This document shows, piece after piece, positions 23,001-35,030 of a DNA stretch of 64,000 nt. The translations under genes were made by a program, and so were the position numbers. Source of the stretch: Dallia pectoralis (Eukaryota > Chordata > Actinopteri > Esociformes > Umbridae). The DNA lies in assembly GCA_029465975.1 (NCBI GenBank), contig CM055741.1, positions 8,702,861-8,766,860 on the forward strand, written 5' to 3'. Each line of letters begins with the position of its first letter. Within the stretch, counting starts at the first letter, position 1. The notes below the pieces were generated by a model, which made no database searches, was not told where the DNA came from, and saw only the letters and a program-made list of their open reading frames with translations.

Positions 23001-26000
23001 CCCCCTCTCCCTCGACCCTCCCGGTTACCACTCACTCCAAAGACCCAAAGCATACTTGCACTTATATGACTGTGGAATCAATGCAACTGGACCTCCATTC
23101 TGTGGCTCCACACCGCAGCTGAATATGGAAAGTTTCCCCTACTTTCTGTATCATTAGCCCGGCCTAATGGATCTCGCAGAGGCACCGTGATGCTGGGCAC
23201 CGAACAACATCCTTTGGGTTACTATGCGGCTCACTTGGCCCACAAGCCAGCCGGAGAACAGATTTGTTCCTCTTCTCCCTCCGTGCTCTTTGCCAGGTTC
23301 TGAGGTCACTGCCGTCTGAAAAAACGTAAGGGGTACTTCCGGATCCCTAATCGCCATGTGCTCGTACTTAGTCACGCGTATGCATGACATCGTGTTGCCA
23401 CACGCGGCTCTGTAAACATATCACAAACAGAACAAAACACCACCGCTGCTCACGGTGGCAAAGATTTGGCTGGCGTAGCCCCCGCTAGGCGAGATAGGCC
23501 TATATAATTTCTTATAATCCACCCCTTCTGGGTTTGGCTGTGAGGTTAGTTTGCCTTGGCCTGAGGTCTTGCGCAGACCGGCTTTGGTCATTTAACGCCC
23601 TGGGCCAAGTGTTACATAGGTGGGAAACAATGCTGTCAAGTTTTACACTGCATCACTTGGGCTACAGTTAGCTTAGCGCTATTAGCTTAGCGCTAGTAGG
23701 TAAGCCGTAATTGCTTGGCGCTGGTAGCCTAGCCTGAATCACTTTGACCTAGTAATTTAGCGTTAGTCTGGCTATATGGCTACATTTGAAACTGACAGCC
23801 AGAGAGCTGCTGGAGAAAGGCATGTGTAAGTTCATAGCCATGTGTGAGTGTATATCCTTAAGTAAGATAGAGATACCTTGGCTATCGAAAAATACAGACA
23901 GGCAGGACGACAGCTTCAATCAAAGAGCGGTTAAAGCTGGAGAGAGAGCTTAACTTCAAGGGTGTTTTGGCCTGGTTTCAGAATAGTTTCACTGGTGGAT
24001 CCCACTGAATGTTTGAGGGCACATCATGTTGGATAGGAAGCTACGAAAGCTATCAATGGAGAAATGAATGTGAAGAAAGTGGAGGGATGCCCTCTGTTTT
24101 AAGAACCGTGTGCTAATTTATTTAAAAGGAAAAACTGTGTACTCCTTGATTGGATTCTACCTGGGGAAAATTCAATTGATTGGACAGGATTTGTAAAGGC
24201 ACATTAATCGGTCGGCCTCATGAGGTCTCGCGTGTGCGTGTCAGAGCAAAAAACAAAGTGCGAAAGAACTCTCTTAAGACCTCAGAGATAGAGTTGTGTC
24301 AAGGCATTGATCTGGGAGAGGTTTAAAAATCATCACAGGCACACAGATTCTTGTATCAACTATGGACCAACACACAACCACATTGGTTCAAGGCAAGGTC
24401 ACTTACTAAACTGCTGGTGATAATGTTTATGTGTAGTCAACAGAGTTTACTGAAGGCCCCTCAGTTCTCATGCACACACACACACACACACACACACATA
24501 CATACACACACACAGGTAACTAAACCCTAGTGTTTAATGAGAACCTGAAAGCCGGGCAACCCTTACTGTGGGATGTGAGTTCTTCGGTTTCTCTTCAGGT
24601 TATACAGTGTCAATAAAGATTCGGGGCGCAAAGTAGACTGTGAAACGAAACTGAACGAGGGCTCGGGTATCCCCGTAACTTCAAGTTTAAACATGTTCAG
24701 ACGGCGCTTTGATGTATCTCAACTGGGTACGTTTTTATTTGACATGGAATATTTTACTTCAATATTTCCAATTAACCACACTCCCAAGTTCAAACACAGG
24801 GAAGGAGAACGGGAGCATTCGTTTGACCTGTTAAAGACGAGTCGGACGTGGTTTACGGGAGTTGTCTGGGAATCCCGACGAGCCATCACGACATATGCAA
24901 AATGGTATCAACGTTGAGGTTTTCCTCGGTGGGTTTCATTCCAGTTCTACTAGAATAATAGTTCTATTCTGTTTTAGACGAGCTTCTAATGACACGCTTT
25001 TGTTCAACCTAGACACGATCGGTTCACTCACAGGGTTTGAATGAATCCATGTGACGATGACACGTAGCCTTCCCAACCCAGAACCGATTCGTCTGTCTCG
25101 TTCGGGATCTCCTTAATTGTTTCGGGGCTATTTTTAGCCCTGACTCTGTGTGTGTCTTGGTCCTGCTTACTCTGTGGTTCTACCCGACTTGGGTTTCGCC
25201 AGGTCCAAACCAGAGCCCGTATCGTATGTCGGATCTGTTGTTCGTTATTGTGAAGTAACAGAAAGCGACGTAGCTAGTAACGCGATCGTGCGACGGGGTC
25301 CCCTCGGTTTCCTCAAAAGTTTGGAGGAAGCGTCGTTGGCGAAACGTTTCGTGCCCCTGTTCCGTTGCTAACTTTCTTCAGGCCTAAAATGTGAAGCTGT
25401 GCTGTTATTGGATAGAGGACGTGTGTGGATTACTCACTTTGAAGCCCTGGTCAAACATCTGTTTTCCCTCTTTCTTTCTCTCACTTTCTCACTTTGCCAC
25501 TCTCTCTAAGTTCTCACCTTTCATCTAAGTCCCTGTTACTCGTGTCTAGGCCAAACCTGGTCAGGTTAAGTTGAGTAAAAGACGCGAAAGTCCGAACCAG
25601 GCCGTGTGAGTGTGTTCTGATCCGGTTCTGACACGCCACCTGCATGTTAAAACCCCGGCACTTAGGCAGGAAACAAGCACTCGTGTGAGTACTCTTTAAA
25701 ATATATTTTTACTGTGTTGGTTGAGGTTGAAGGAACCCAGCATATACAGCGGGTCTACTCTGGCGTGTGTGTGTGGGAACCCCATGGACACACACACACA
25801 CACACTTGCACACAGAGGTCCCTGCCAACAATAACACTGCCATGATGACTTAAACCTGTAAAAACAACAGTCCTTTCTTTTAACTTTCTACTGTGCTGTA
25901 TGTTCAGATGGTGGCCTATGGACTTCACTATACGAGCCACCTTTTATTTGGTTCGTTTAATTTTTACAGCTGCCCCCCTCTCCCCCGACCTGCTTTGCCG

Positions 26001-27914
26001 CCCCCCTAGCCCCGTTCCCGCCCCTACAGGAGAACCCCACTTTTTCCATTTCCCATGTTTTCTGTGATTCATACTCTTTCGAGAATTTTTTAATACACAA
26101 TTGCTCATTTATGCTTTGTCAATTCAATCTTTTTTTTCCATCATTCTGATAAATGTAAAATCCTCCGGAGGTCTATTTCTTTTTCGGTTTCTCTACATGA
26201 ATATGAGTGATTGGAGGGGTTTTAGTTAATTGGGCGCAGGAGCAGTTTTTCTCATTTGTTACCTCAGAAAAGTTCGGCCGATTACATAATCGGTTGACGT
26301 CATCTGTTGAATGACAGGCTGATATGATACGATTATCCTCGTACAGCAGAGAGCAGTTGGACTTGCCGGATTGCCAGAGTTGCCGGGCCAGCCAGGAGCA
26401 CGCTAGGTAGATTGTCTAGTTTGTGATACAAGCGGAAAATGTAGATCATATCTACCAGTGAAATGGAGAAACACTCTATTGGGTGAGCAGCATTATTGAA
26501 AACATTTTAACAGCGCATATCATGTGTTGATTTTATACAAAGGTAAGTTGTCTGTCTTCCTGAAGCATCGGCCCGGTTTGTTTTAACACCCAAGACACCA
26601 ATAGTATTTCTGAAGACTTTACAAACACACACAGAACCTGCCAAACTTAGTTCAGACACAACATACCTGGTCAACAGTACTGTGGGCAGAGACGCAGCTC
26701 GGTAGCTAGAGCAGCTTTGTCTGTGTGAATGAGCTCCCTGGCTCATGTTTCACCGAGGGAAATGTCTTGTTTCTCTTCGGTGAAAACACACTTTATTGGC
26801 GAAATCGAAGAAGTCGCAAGTGGGAACCAAAACAACTTCATGGTATGAACTGACCAGAAAGAGAAAACTAATTCTGTCTGTGTTACAGCTGGACAGAGTG
26901 CATCGCCTGGCAAACGTTGACACACGGACAATGTTAATTGGAAACATATGAGAATGTTCACTTGCTTTTTCTCCTTTCTTTCTCTCTGACTCTCTTTTCT
27001 CTCTGTGTTTCTTTTTTTCATCTCTCTCTCATCTCGCTTTCTCTCTCTCATCTCGCTTTCTTTCTGTCTTCTGCTCCACTACTCTTCTTTACTTTGTCTG
27101 TGAGTGTGTGTGTGTGTGTAGGTGGTGCTGAGATGGTGTTTTTCTACGTAATAAAGGACAAAAATAAATAAATCTCTACTTTAGCCTCCTCTAGTTACTG
27201 CCTAGGTGGGAGTCCAGTATATCGGTTTCCCATTTCTCGTCTCTTTTACTGCATCTTATTTTCTCCAGAGCTCAATTCAGAGGAGGGCAGGCCCTTGTCT
27301 TAGCCATGTGTCCTCTGTTCGCCTGTAGAATAGAGTCCACGCTGAAATCAGTCTTTCTTGTCTGCCTTTTCACACCACACAAAAACTCACCAGCTCGACA
27401 GCAAAACACGAGGGCGCAAGTGTACACTTCATCGCTGTACACACTCTCTCCTCAGATGCACACACACTTGTTATCTGCCACTTCTAGGTAGGTGTGGCTG
27501 AAACAGGCAATCACTCACCAGACCCCTCAGGTGTGATTTATAAGCCTGCTTTTACTTTTCGCTACCAGACAGGTGGCCTTTGAGAAAAATGGCTCCCGGT
27601 TTTTCCTCTTTGCTGAACTATAGCCGGAATTCCGTGCAGATGGATGGATTGGATTTGACGGTTGCACTTTGAACAGTTGCAGTAGATCGGTCTGAAATGT
27701 ATCTTGCAGAATTCGGCCCAGACCGAATGGAAATGTGCTTTGTGTGAGATTGGCATTCTCTTTTTTTCTCCCACACCTTGAAACCTGGACTTGAAAGAGA
27801 ACTATTGAAGGTTGAAAGCCATGAATCAAAAGATCTTTTCAGCCTGGAATCTAGTTTGCTAGCGTACAACAAGGATATATCTTCATAGCAGCTATGTGAG
27901 AATCTTATTTTAAA

Positions 27915-28676
27915 ACATTATGCACTGAGGTAAAAGTCAATGTGGCGCCAGAGTAAAACAATATGAAGTGAGGAAAACAGTATGCAGTGAGGTAAACAGT
28001 ATGCAGTGAGGTAAACAGTATGCAGTGAAGTAAAAGCCAATGTGGCGCCAGAGTAAAACAGTATGCAGTGAGCTAAACAGTATGCAGTGAGGTAAACAGT
28101 ATGCAGTGAAGTAAACAGTATGCAGTGAAGTAAACATTATGCACTGAGGTAAACAGTATGCAGTGAGGTAAACAGTATGCAGTGAAGTAAACATTATGCA
28201 CTGAGGTAAACAGTATGCAGTGAGGTAAACAGTATGCAGTGAGGTAAACAGTATGCAACGAGGTAAACAGTATGCAGTGAGGTAAACAGTATGCAACGAG
28301 GTAAACAGTATGCAGTGAGGTAAACAGTATGCAGTGAGGTAAACAGTATGCAGTGAGGTAAACAGTATGCAGTGAGGTAAACAGTATGCAGTGAGGTAAA
28401 AGCCAATGTGGCGCCAGAGTAAAACAGTATGCAGTGAGGTAAACAGTATGCAGTGAGGTAAACAGTATGCAGTGAGGTAAACAGTATGCAGTGAGGTAAA
28501 CAGTATGCAGTGAGGTAAACAGTATGCAGTGAGGTAAACAGTATGCAGTGAGGTAAAAGCCAATGTGGCGCCAGAGTAAAACAGTATGCAGTGAGGTAAA
28601 CAGTATGCAGTGAGGTAAACAGTATGCAGTGAGGTAAACAGTATGCAGTGAGGTAAACAGTATGCAGTGAGGTAAA
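27915..28676. repeat. 19-bp minisatellite with four interspersed longer blocks
   Basis: The basic unit is AGGTAAACAGTATGCAGTG (19 bases), near-identical in most copies. Four times (near 27933, 28033, 28401 and 28558) the unit is interrupted by AAAAGYCAATGTGGCGCC followed by AGAGTAAAACA. This block carries the palindrome GGCGCC, making a higher-order structure. Minor variants (GCAACG, CATTATGCACTG) cluster in the left half. Nearly every basic unit contains GTAAACA, the core recognised by forkhead factors. Reverse-strand frames of 174-208 codons are by-products. Confidence 0.96.
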
Positions 28677-28812
28677 ATCTGCACTATTGAACGTGCATGT
28701 CTCTGCTTTAATCTGCACTATTGAACGTGCGTGTCTGGGCTTTAATCTGCACTATTGAACGTGCGTGTCTGTGCTTTAATCTGCACTATTGAACGTGCGT
28801 GTCTGTGCTTGT
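28677..28812. repeat. 34-bp repeat, 4 copies, abutting a splice acceptor
   Basis: The unit ATCTGCACTATTGAACGTGC followed by GTGTCTGTGCTTTA repeats four times with few changes. The last copy passes directly into CTTGTTTGCAG, the 3' splice site of the next exon. The polypyrimidine tract, and probably the branch-point region, of that intron therefore lie within or at the edge of the repeat. Confidence 0.93.
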
Positions 28813-28818
28813 TTGCAG

Positions 28819-28932
28819 GTTGGTGGTTCGTCAGTACGGCTGAAGAACAGGGTTGGGTGCCTGCTACTTACCTGGACTCACAGAACGGCACACGGGATGA
28901 CCTAGAACTCAGCACAGTACGAACCGGAGAGG
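28819..28932 (+). CDS. sh3pxd2a: TKS5 exon, second half of SH3-1
   Basis: Acceptor TTTGCAG; donor GTACGA, a non-standard but acceptable GT donor. It encodes the C-terminal half of SH3-1, GWWFVSTAEEQGWVPATYL, with the Trp pair, the Pro and the Tyr of the ligand-binding groove. The linker DSQNGTRDDLELSTVRTGE follows (window residues 68-105). Both borders are phase 1. A (CA)n tract begins about 5 bases into the downstream intron. The sequence matches mammalian TKS5 closely, including GTRDD. Confidence 0.96.
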
Positions 28933-31824
28933 GTACGACACACACACACACACACGCACACACTATGTTAGCCATTAATTCTGGACTGGAACAGGCCTTG
29001 GTTTAATCATAATTAGGGTTTGGCACACAGAATTTAAGCTCTTAAGGTCCATTTCCAGATACAGTAATAAGCCAGCATGCGTTCGATGGCCATCCAATTG
29101 GCTTCATCATAACAGCTTCTCCACTTCAGGGTACTGATTATATGCCATCGTGATGGAGGTGTCTCCGGATAAACCTCCGCTCAAATCACTGAAAAAGTGA
29201 AATAATATTATACGGCATGTTTGTGCACAGCCGGACTCTCATGGTCCAGACCCTGTAACAACGGAAGCCAGATACACTCAGTCCATAACGACAGGCTTCA
29301 TCATCTGGCTAGATGTTTTGGCACCATAACGAATTCCTTCACCACCCCCTGGGAAGCCCTTAGTTTTGTCAGGACCTCGACATGTTAATAAAATCTAGTC
29401 GAGGTGTTTGAAGTGTGTCAACCAGAAGCTCCCTTTCTGCGCTGTAACACCGGGACCAGGCTATGAAACACACACACACACACAAGCACGTTGGTAATTC
29501 CCGCTCTCCCAGCACTCCCCGATATATATATATATACACACAAAGAATTGCCTCAGTTTTCCATCATTGAGAGTAACATATGGACAAGGCTTGGCATTGC
29601 GTCATCACCGCGGCGTTCTGCTCTGCGTCATAAACCGCGAGGCTCAGTTCCCGAGGCTCTGGCCGTCTGTGGTTGTAAAAGCCGGCGCTCAAGGCTCCCT
29701 GCGCCGCCCGGTGGCACCGGTGAAGACGCACACCACGACACGGCCATGTGACGACCGGGTTGACCGCCAAAGCTCCCGGGCCAGAAGGCCGCAGGCGCAG
29801 AGCTCCGAACGCGGAGAAAGGAGGAGAGAACGAGAGAACCCGAGAAGGAGGGAGAGAATGCGACTAGGGGCTGGTCTAACGAGGAACGTCTGTTGTGGCC
29901 TCCAAGGAAAAAGGTCACATAGACGGAGATCCTAGATGTTGAGGGATCTGGTTTGGATGTAGACACACCCCCACACACTGACAGACACACCCCCACACAC
30001 TGACAGACACACCCCCACACACTGACAGACACCGCCCCACACACTGACAGACAACGCCCCACACACTGACAGACACACCCCCACACACTGACAGACACAC
30101 CCCCACACACTGACAGACACACGCGAACAGATATACAACACACACATTTAAAAACACACATGGACACACACACACACACATTTAAAAACACACATGGACA
30201 CACACACTAGACACACACTAGACACACGCGAACAGATATACAACACACACACTTGCATGTCCCCGATACACACCCGCACAGAATCCTCACGCGCTTATAC
30301 AGCGACGCCTTTCCCATCAGCCTCGGCGGCTCACACCGCACACTAGGCTGCATATCTCACATCTCCGGTAGGTGTCCGATCAACACCCCAACACCCCCAA
30401 CCCCCGGGTTTCCATTAAAATATGACCGGCTGTATATGATCCAGTAGCTCACTGTAGCTCACCGCGTGGCCCGGTCGCCCAGGTGCATTCTGGTCTGTTG
30501 AAGTGACCCTAACGTGACGTCTCTCTGCGTGGCTCAGGTCCATTAGGAGGTGAACAGAGGGGAGGTGGTAGATGGCCACAGATATACCGTTCCCTGCTTC
30601 CCCCTCCTCCTACTCCTCCCACTTCGGTCGGGGCCCTCGAGTCCGTCCGGATGAGAGAGATGACGATAGTTCAGTAGTCGTTCTCAGTAGTCGTCGCCCG
30701 CCGTTCTCAACTGGTTTATGTCCACGGGGGGGGGGTTTGGGTTCAGTCAATACCTGGAAACGTTAACCATTCAGACGGTTCATTTATCTCACAGGGATGT
30801 TTCATCTTGTTCTTATTCAACGGTGGCCTTGTGTTCAAGGAGACTGGTGTTTTATTAGAGGACCATGCGGGGGCCGGCAGCCATGTGTGGACATGATCTG
30901 GCTGCGTCTGCGCCGTTTCCAACCATCTCATTACTCCTCAGTGGGAAATCAGAGTTAACACACTGGAAGGTCCTTTCTGTATAGTCATCATCACCGCTTC
31001 TGTTCCTCTGGTTTTTGTTCCGGCGCTCCGACGGACGACTTCGAGGAGCGTTTTTATCTCCCGACTCTTCGAGGATACATCTAGATTTTCCGGCATCTTT
31101 TTGCTGTCTTCAGATGTTTTTTTATGGCGCAATCGTAACTTTTTCCCATGTTTCACCCTGACTTAATGAGCGTCCCACCCCTCAGAGACATATGACTTAT
31201 GAGAGAAGTTAGTGGGGATTCGGGGTGCGTTCATGAGTCCTTATTCACTGCATAAACGTGACTTAAAATCAACCACGTTAGCGTTAACTATTATTTCCAT
31301 CTAGGTTAATGCTTTATCATTTTGCTCTGATCTGCTGTTAAGAATATTTATGTATTACTATGAATTAAATATTGCTTATTGATTTCGAATTCATATAGAT
31401 TTGTTATGAGTTAAGAACTATACACACCGGATCTCTTTAGGTTCGTTTATTCAGAGCGCTACAGATCTTAGCTTTATGGCCATTTAAAAGGCCTGCCCCT
31501 TAGTACCCACAATGCAATTCTCTTAGTACCCACAATGCAATTCAAGTATTTCAGAATAAGTCATTAAGTATACAGTACATCGCAAACAATTAAACCCCTA
31601 TAAAACACATTGTAATGGTCTTTTATTAGAACAATCCTATTAATCCCTAACATCTGCCTAAACATGATGTTATATACTATGCATAATCGATTTGCTGACT
31701 TTCCATGTTATCCTTTCTCTGTGCGACTAACTATTGACAGCTTTTGCTTTTGTTTCAGCGTGTAACATGCTTCTTAACAAAACCTTTCTCGGTTTTTCTT
31801 TTGTTTTCCATCCACAAACATTAG
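28933..31824 (+). other. sh3pxd2a: sh3pxd2a intron, 2.9 kb
   Basis: Begins with a CA microsatellite. Contains a GC-rich unique block at about 29,590-29,920, a 22-bp minisatellite and CA-rich duplications at 29.96-30.25 kb, then AT-rich unique DNA. At about 31,497-31,545 the words CTTAGTACCCACAATGCAAT occur twice in tandem. No exon seen. Confidence 0.75.
29958..30250. repeat. 22-bp minisatellite plus CA-rich duplications
   Basis: ACACCCCCACACACTGACAG followed by AC repeats about seven times with a 22-base period to about 30,120. After it, ACACGCGAACAGATATACAA and ATTTAAAAACACACATGGAC each occur twice within 130 bases, as if a larger CA-rich segment was duplicated. Cys/Val-rich frames on the reverse strand are not genes. 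Confidence 0.92.
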
Positions 31825-31908
31825 TTACTAAGAGACGCAAGTCTCATCTGAAGAGACTGGATCGACGATGGACATTGGGGGGTATTGTGAACCGTCAGCA
31901 AAGTCGAG
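31825..31908 (+). CDS. sh3pxd2a: TKS5 84-nt candidate cassette exon, basic linker
   Basis: Acceptor ACATTAG and donor GTGAAT. With one base carried in, it reads VTKRRKSHLKRLDRRW then TLGGIVNRQQSR (28 residues), a strongly basic segment between SH3-1 and SH3-2. It matches the mammalian TKS5 segment starting VSKRRKAHLRRLDRRW and is a diagnostic feature. Borders are phase 1 on both sides and the length is exactly 28 codons. Skipping would join GE directly to EKYVTV. As I recall, mammalian TKS5 has isoforms with and without this piece. A CA-rich array starts 6 bases after the donor, which may bind splicing regulators such as hnRNP L (inference). Confidence 0.93.
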
Positions 31909-31914
31909 GTGAAT

Positions 31915-32130
31915 ACACACACACACACACAGTGAACACACACACACAGTCAACACACACACACAGTCAACGCACACACAGTCAACGCACACACAGTCAA
32001 CGCACACACAGTCAACGCACACACAGTCAACGCACACACAGTCAACGCACACACAGTCAACGCACACACAGTCAACACACACATACAGTCAACACACACA
32101 CAACACACACACACACAACACACACACAAA
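31915..32130. repeat. CA tract with 15-bp units, directly after a 5' splice site
   Basis: Starts as (AC)n within 10 bases of the donor at 31909, then becomes about nine copies of ACACACAGTCAACGC (15 bases, to about 32,085) and ends in CA-rich DNA with AACACACACACA. Confidence 0.95.
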
Positions 32131-33353
32131 CATAGGCCAATTACACATAAATATTCAGGCAAGTTCCAATGCCCCTATATATGTACACACACAAATAATA
32201 TGAGCGTGTGTGCAATGCTTATATACACACACACACACACAGATAATATGACTGTGTGTACATTGTTCACGCCTACGCTTATATCCCTACATGATAAACG
32301 AGATAAAAAACATCCATGACTGTCAGCTGACAACGCCACAGAGCTCGACTTCCGCAACAGCACACCGGGTGGCCCCTGTAGATTTCGGCACCCACAGTAA
32401 AGGCCAGCACACATTTCGCCACATTTCCATGATGAATTTCTTTACTTTATTTTCCCCCGTCGCCCCTCATAACAACAGCCCGCTAACGTTGAACAGCTGA
32501 GATAATGAGAGGCTCCAGGTTCAGACAGAACACAAGCCTTGTGGACTAATAACTGTTCCGATGATTGTTTGCCGGTGGGGTTCTACTTGTTCGTGCGCCG
32601 CTCCCTTAAGGTTTAGAACCCATTAGAGTTGTATGGCTCAACCGCTCTGAGACGATAAACAGACACTTTTCACACATGAAAGTAGCTGGTGGAAATGAAC
32701 GTTCCCCATGACACTAAGCCAGGGTTAGTTTGGGATATTTTGTGTCAGTGATTAGGGCTTTCAGGAGGGGATGGCTGATCTCAGACCTGTGTCTAAGGCA
32801 TATGTCCTGCCCAGACCCGGTCATCCCTGTCATAAAATCACCGGTATGGATTTAGGATTGCCTTTGATCTCCTTGTTTATTGAGACTGTCCTGGGACTCA
32901 GACTCTCTACCCAGACTCCTACTAACCAAGCGTTACCTAGCTGGTTTAGATCTGATGCCAGACCAGTGAAAGAGGAAATAAATACTGGCCATTCAACACA
33001 GCAGAACCAGCAGGACAACTTAGTACAGGATAAGTAACCAAAATATATGAGTTACAAAGACTTACATCCTGGGCCTTTAACCAGAGGAGGAGTTTTCCTT
33101 TGCATGTCAGATACACATCCTGGTTATAGTGAACAACCTACTGTAGATTCAATACAAAGCCTCCTCTTTCAATAGCTTCAGCTTCTTGATGTCTCTTATT
33201 GGATGATGTCTTTTAGGGCGATTCACTTGGCCTAATATGGACTACCAGAGCCAGCGCCGAGCATAGCAGTTACAGTGAAGTAGCCGGTTCTCCCAGAGGA
33301 GAGTCGTTTCAGAGTAATGGGCTGGCTGGAATGGCCAAGTGGAAAGTGTGAAT

Positions 33354-34064
33354 GTGAAGCAGTGGCCTCGTACTGTAGCCAGGCTTTCACAGTCACAGCC
33401 TCATACTGTAGCCATGCTTTCACAGTCACAGCCTCATACTGTAGCCAGGCTTTCACAGTCACAGCCTCGTACTGTAGCCAGGCTTTCACAGTCGCAGCCT
33501 CGTACTGTAGCCAGGCTTTCACAGTCACAGCCTCATACTGTAGCCAGGCTTTCACAGTCACAGCCTCGTACTGTAGCCAGGCTTTCACAGTCACAGCCTC
33601 GTACTGTAGCCAGGCTTTCACAGTCACAGCCTCATACTGTAGCCAGGCTTTCACAGTCACAGCCTCGTACTGTAGCCAGGCTTTCACAGTCACAGCCTCG
33701 TACTGTAGCCAGGCTTTCACAGTCACAGCCTCATACTGTAGCCAGGCTTTCACAGTCACAGCCTCGTATTGTAGCCAGGCTTTCACAGTCGCAGCCTCAT
33801 ACTGTAGCCAGGCTTTCACAGTCACAGCCTCATACTGTAGCCAGGCTTTCACAGTCACAGCCTAATACTGTAGCCAGGCTTTCACAGTCACAGCCTCATA
33901 CTGTAGCCAGGCTTTCACAGTCACAGCCTCGTACTGTAGCCGGGCTTTCACAGTCGCAGCCTCGTACTGTAGCCAGGCTTTCACAGTTGCAGCCTCATAC
34001 TGTAGCCATGCTTTCACAGTCACAGCCTCGTACTGTAGCCAGACTTTCACAGAGTCACAGTCTG
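33354..34064. repeat. 33-bp minisatellite, about 21 copies
   Basis: Unit GCCTCGTACTGTAGCCAGGC followed by TTTCACAGTCACA, 33 bases. Common variants are TCATACTG for TCGTACTG, CCATGC for CCAGGC, and GTCGCAG for GTCACAG. As 33 is divisible by three, frames on both strands stay open for 180-260 codons with an 11-residue repeat. No start context, splice signal or domain supports coding. Confidence 0.97.
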
Positions 34065-34639
34065 GTAACAACGACGGCCAAACGACAAGCATCGCGTGAG
34101 GCATTGCGAGATGTTATCTAACGCCATCATCCTGTAGCAGTTTAACTGATGGCCCTGGGTGACATCGCTCGGGACCACGGTTCCATGGCCGTGGAAGGTT
34201 TTTGCCGTTAGATATATTTACAGGGAAAAAGAAACAGTAGTGATAATTGTCTCCTTTTGTTGTGGCCGACATTTGTCCGGAGATTTTCAGGCCACGTGAG
34301 AGCCCGCTGTTTCATGCTTCTCTTAACTTTCTAACGACATCTGGACCAGAGCCTCGGTTTCCACACTGAAATACATTATCCCACCATAAATACCGCTGAC
34401 TGATGTCGGAAACCGGGCTTTTGATTTTGTCCCTTCCCCTTCTCTGCTTCTGGTCTCACTGTCTTTCCCTCATTTTCTCGTTTAGTCTCTTCCTCGTATC
34501 TCCGTCTCTCTCTCTTTCTGGCTCTTTATTGTCTGTCTTTGTTTCCCTCTCTCTCTCTTTCTTGTCTCGCTGTCTTTCTCCCTCTCGTCTGCCCCTTTCT
34601 CTCGTCTGCCTGCATGTCTCTCTCGTCTGCCAGTCTCTC

Positions 34640-35030
34640 TCGTCTCTCTTGCCTGTCTCTCACCTCTGCCTGTCTCTCACCTCTGCCTGTCTCTCACCTC
34701 TGCCTGTCTCTCATCTCTGCCTGTCTCTCACGTCTGCCAGTCTCTCTCGTCTCTCTTGCCTGTCTCTCACCTCTGCCTGTCTCTCACCTCTGCCTGTCTC
34801 TCACCTCTGCCTGTCTCTCACCTCTGCCTGTCTCTCACCTCTGCCTGTCTCTCTCGTCTGCCTGTCTCGTCTGCCTGTCTCTCACCTCTGCCTGTCTCTC
34901 TCGTCTGCCTGTCTCTCTCGTCTGCATGTCTCTCTCGTCTGCCTGTCTCTCTCGTCTGCCTGTCTCTCACCTGTGCATGTCTGTCTTGTCTGTCTGTCTC
35001 TCTCATCTGTCTGTCTCTCACCTCTGCATG
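34640..35030. repeat. 17-bp CT-rich minisatellite, about 22 copies
   Basis: Unit CTGCCTGTCTCTCACCT (17 bases) with CTCTCGT variants, embedded in a broader CT-rich stretch starting near 34,430. Three forward frames are open because the unit lacks stop codons, giving Ser/Leu/Cys-rich pseudo-proteins. Confidence 0.95.

Larger units (their letters stand above)
20059..28818 (+). other. sh3pxd2a: sh3pxd2a intron, 8.8 kb
   Basis: Mostly unique, with no recognisable exon. Short dinucleotide repeats occur at about 20214-20240 (CA), 20437-20475 (GT-rich), 21729-21766 and 21791-21811 (CA), 22341-22367 (GT), 24473-24515 (CA) and 25790-25807 (CA). Near 23,660-23,750 an imperfect TTAGCTTAGCGCTA motif recurs a few times. 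The final 900 bases are two consecutive minisatellites that run into the 3' splice site at 28818. Confidence 0.8.

Noticed and set aside
33232..34121. Open frames with 11-residue repeats on both strands
   Set aside because: Period 33 keeps frames open; sequence is intronic and carries no domain.
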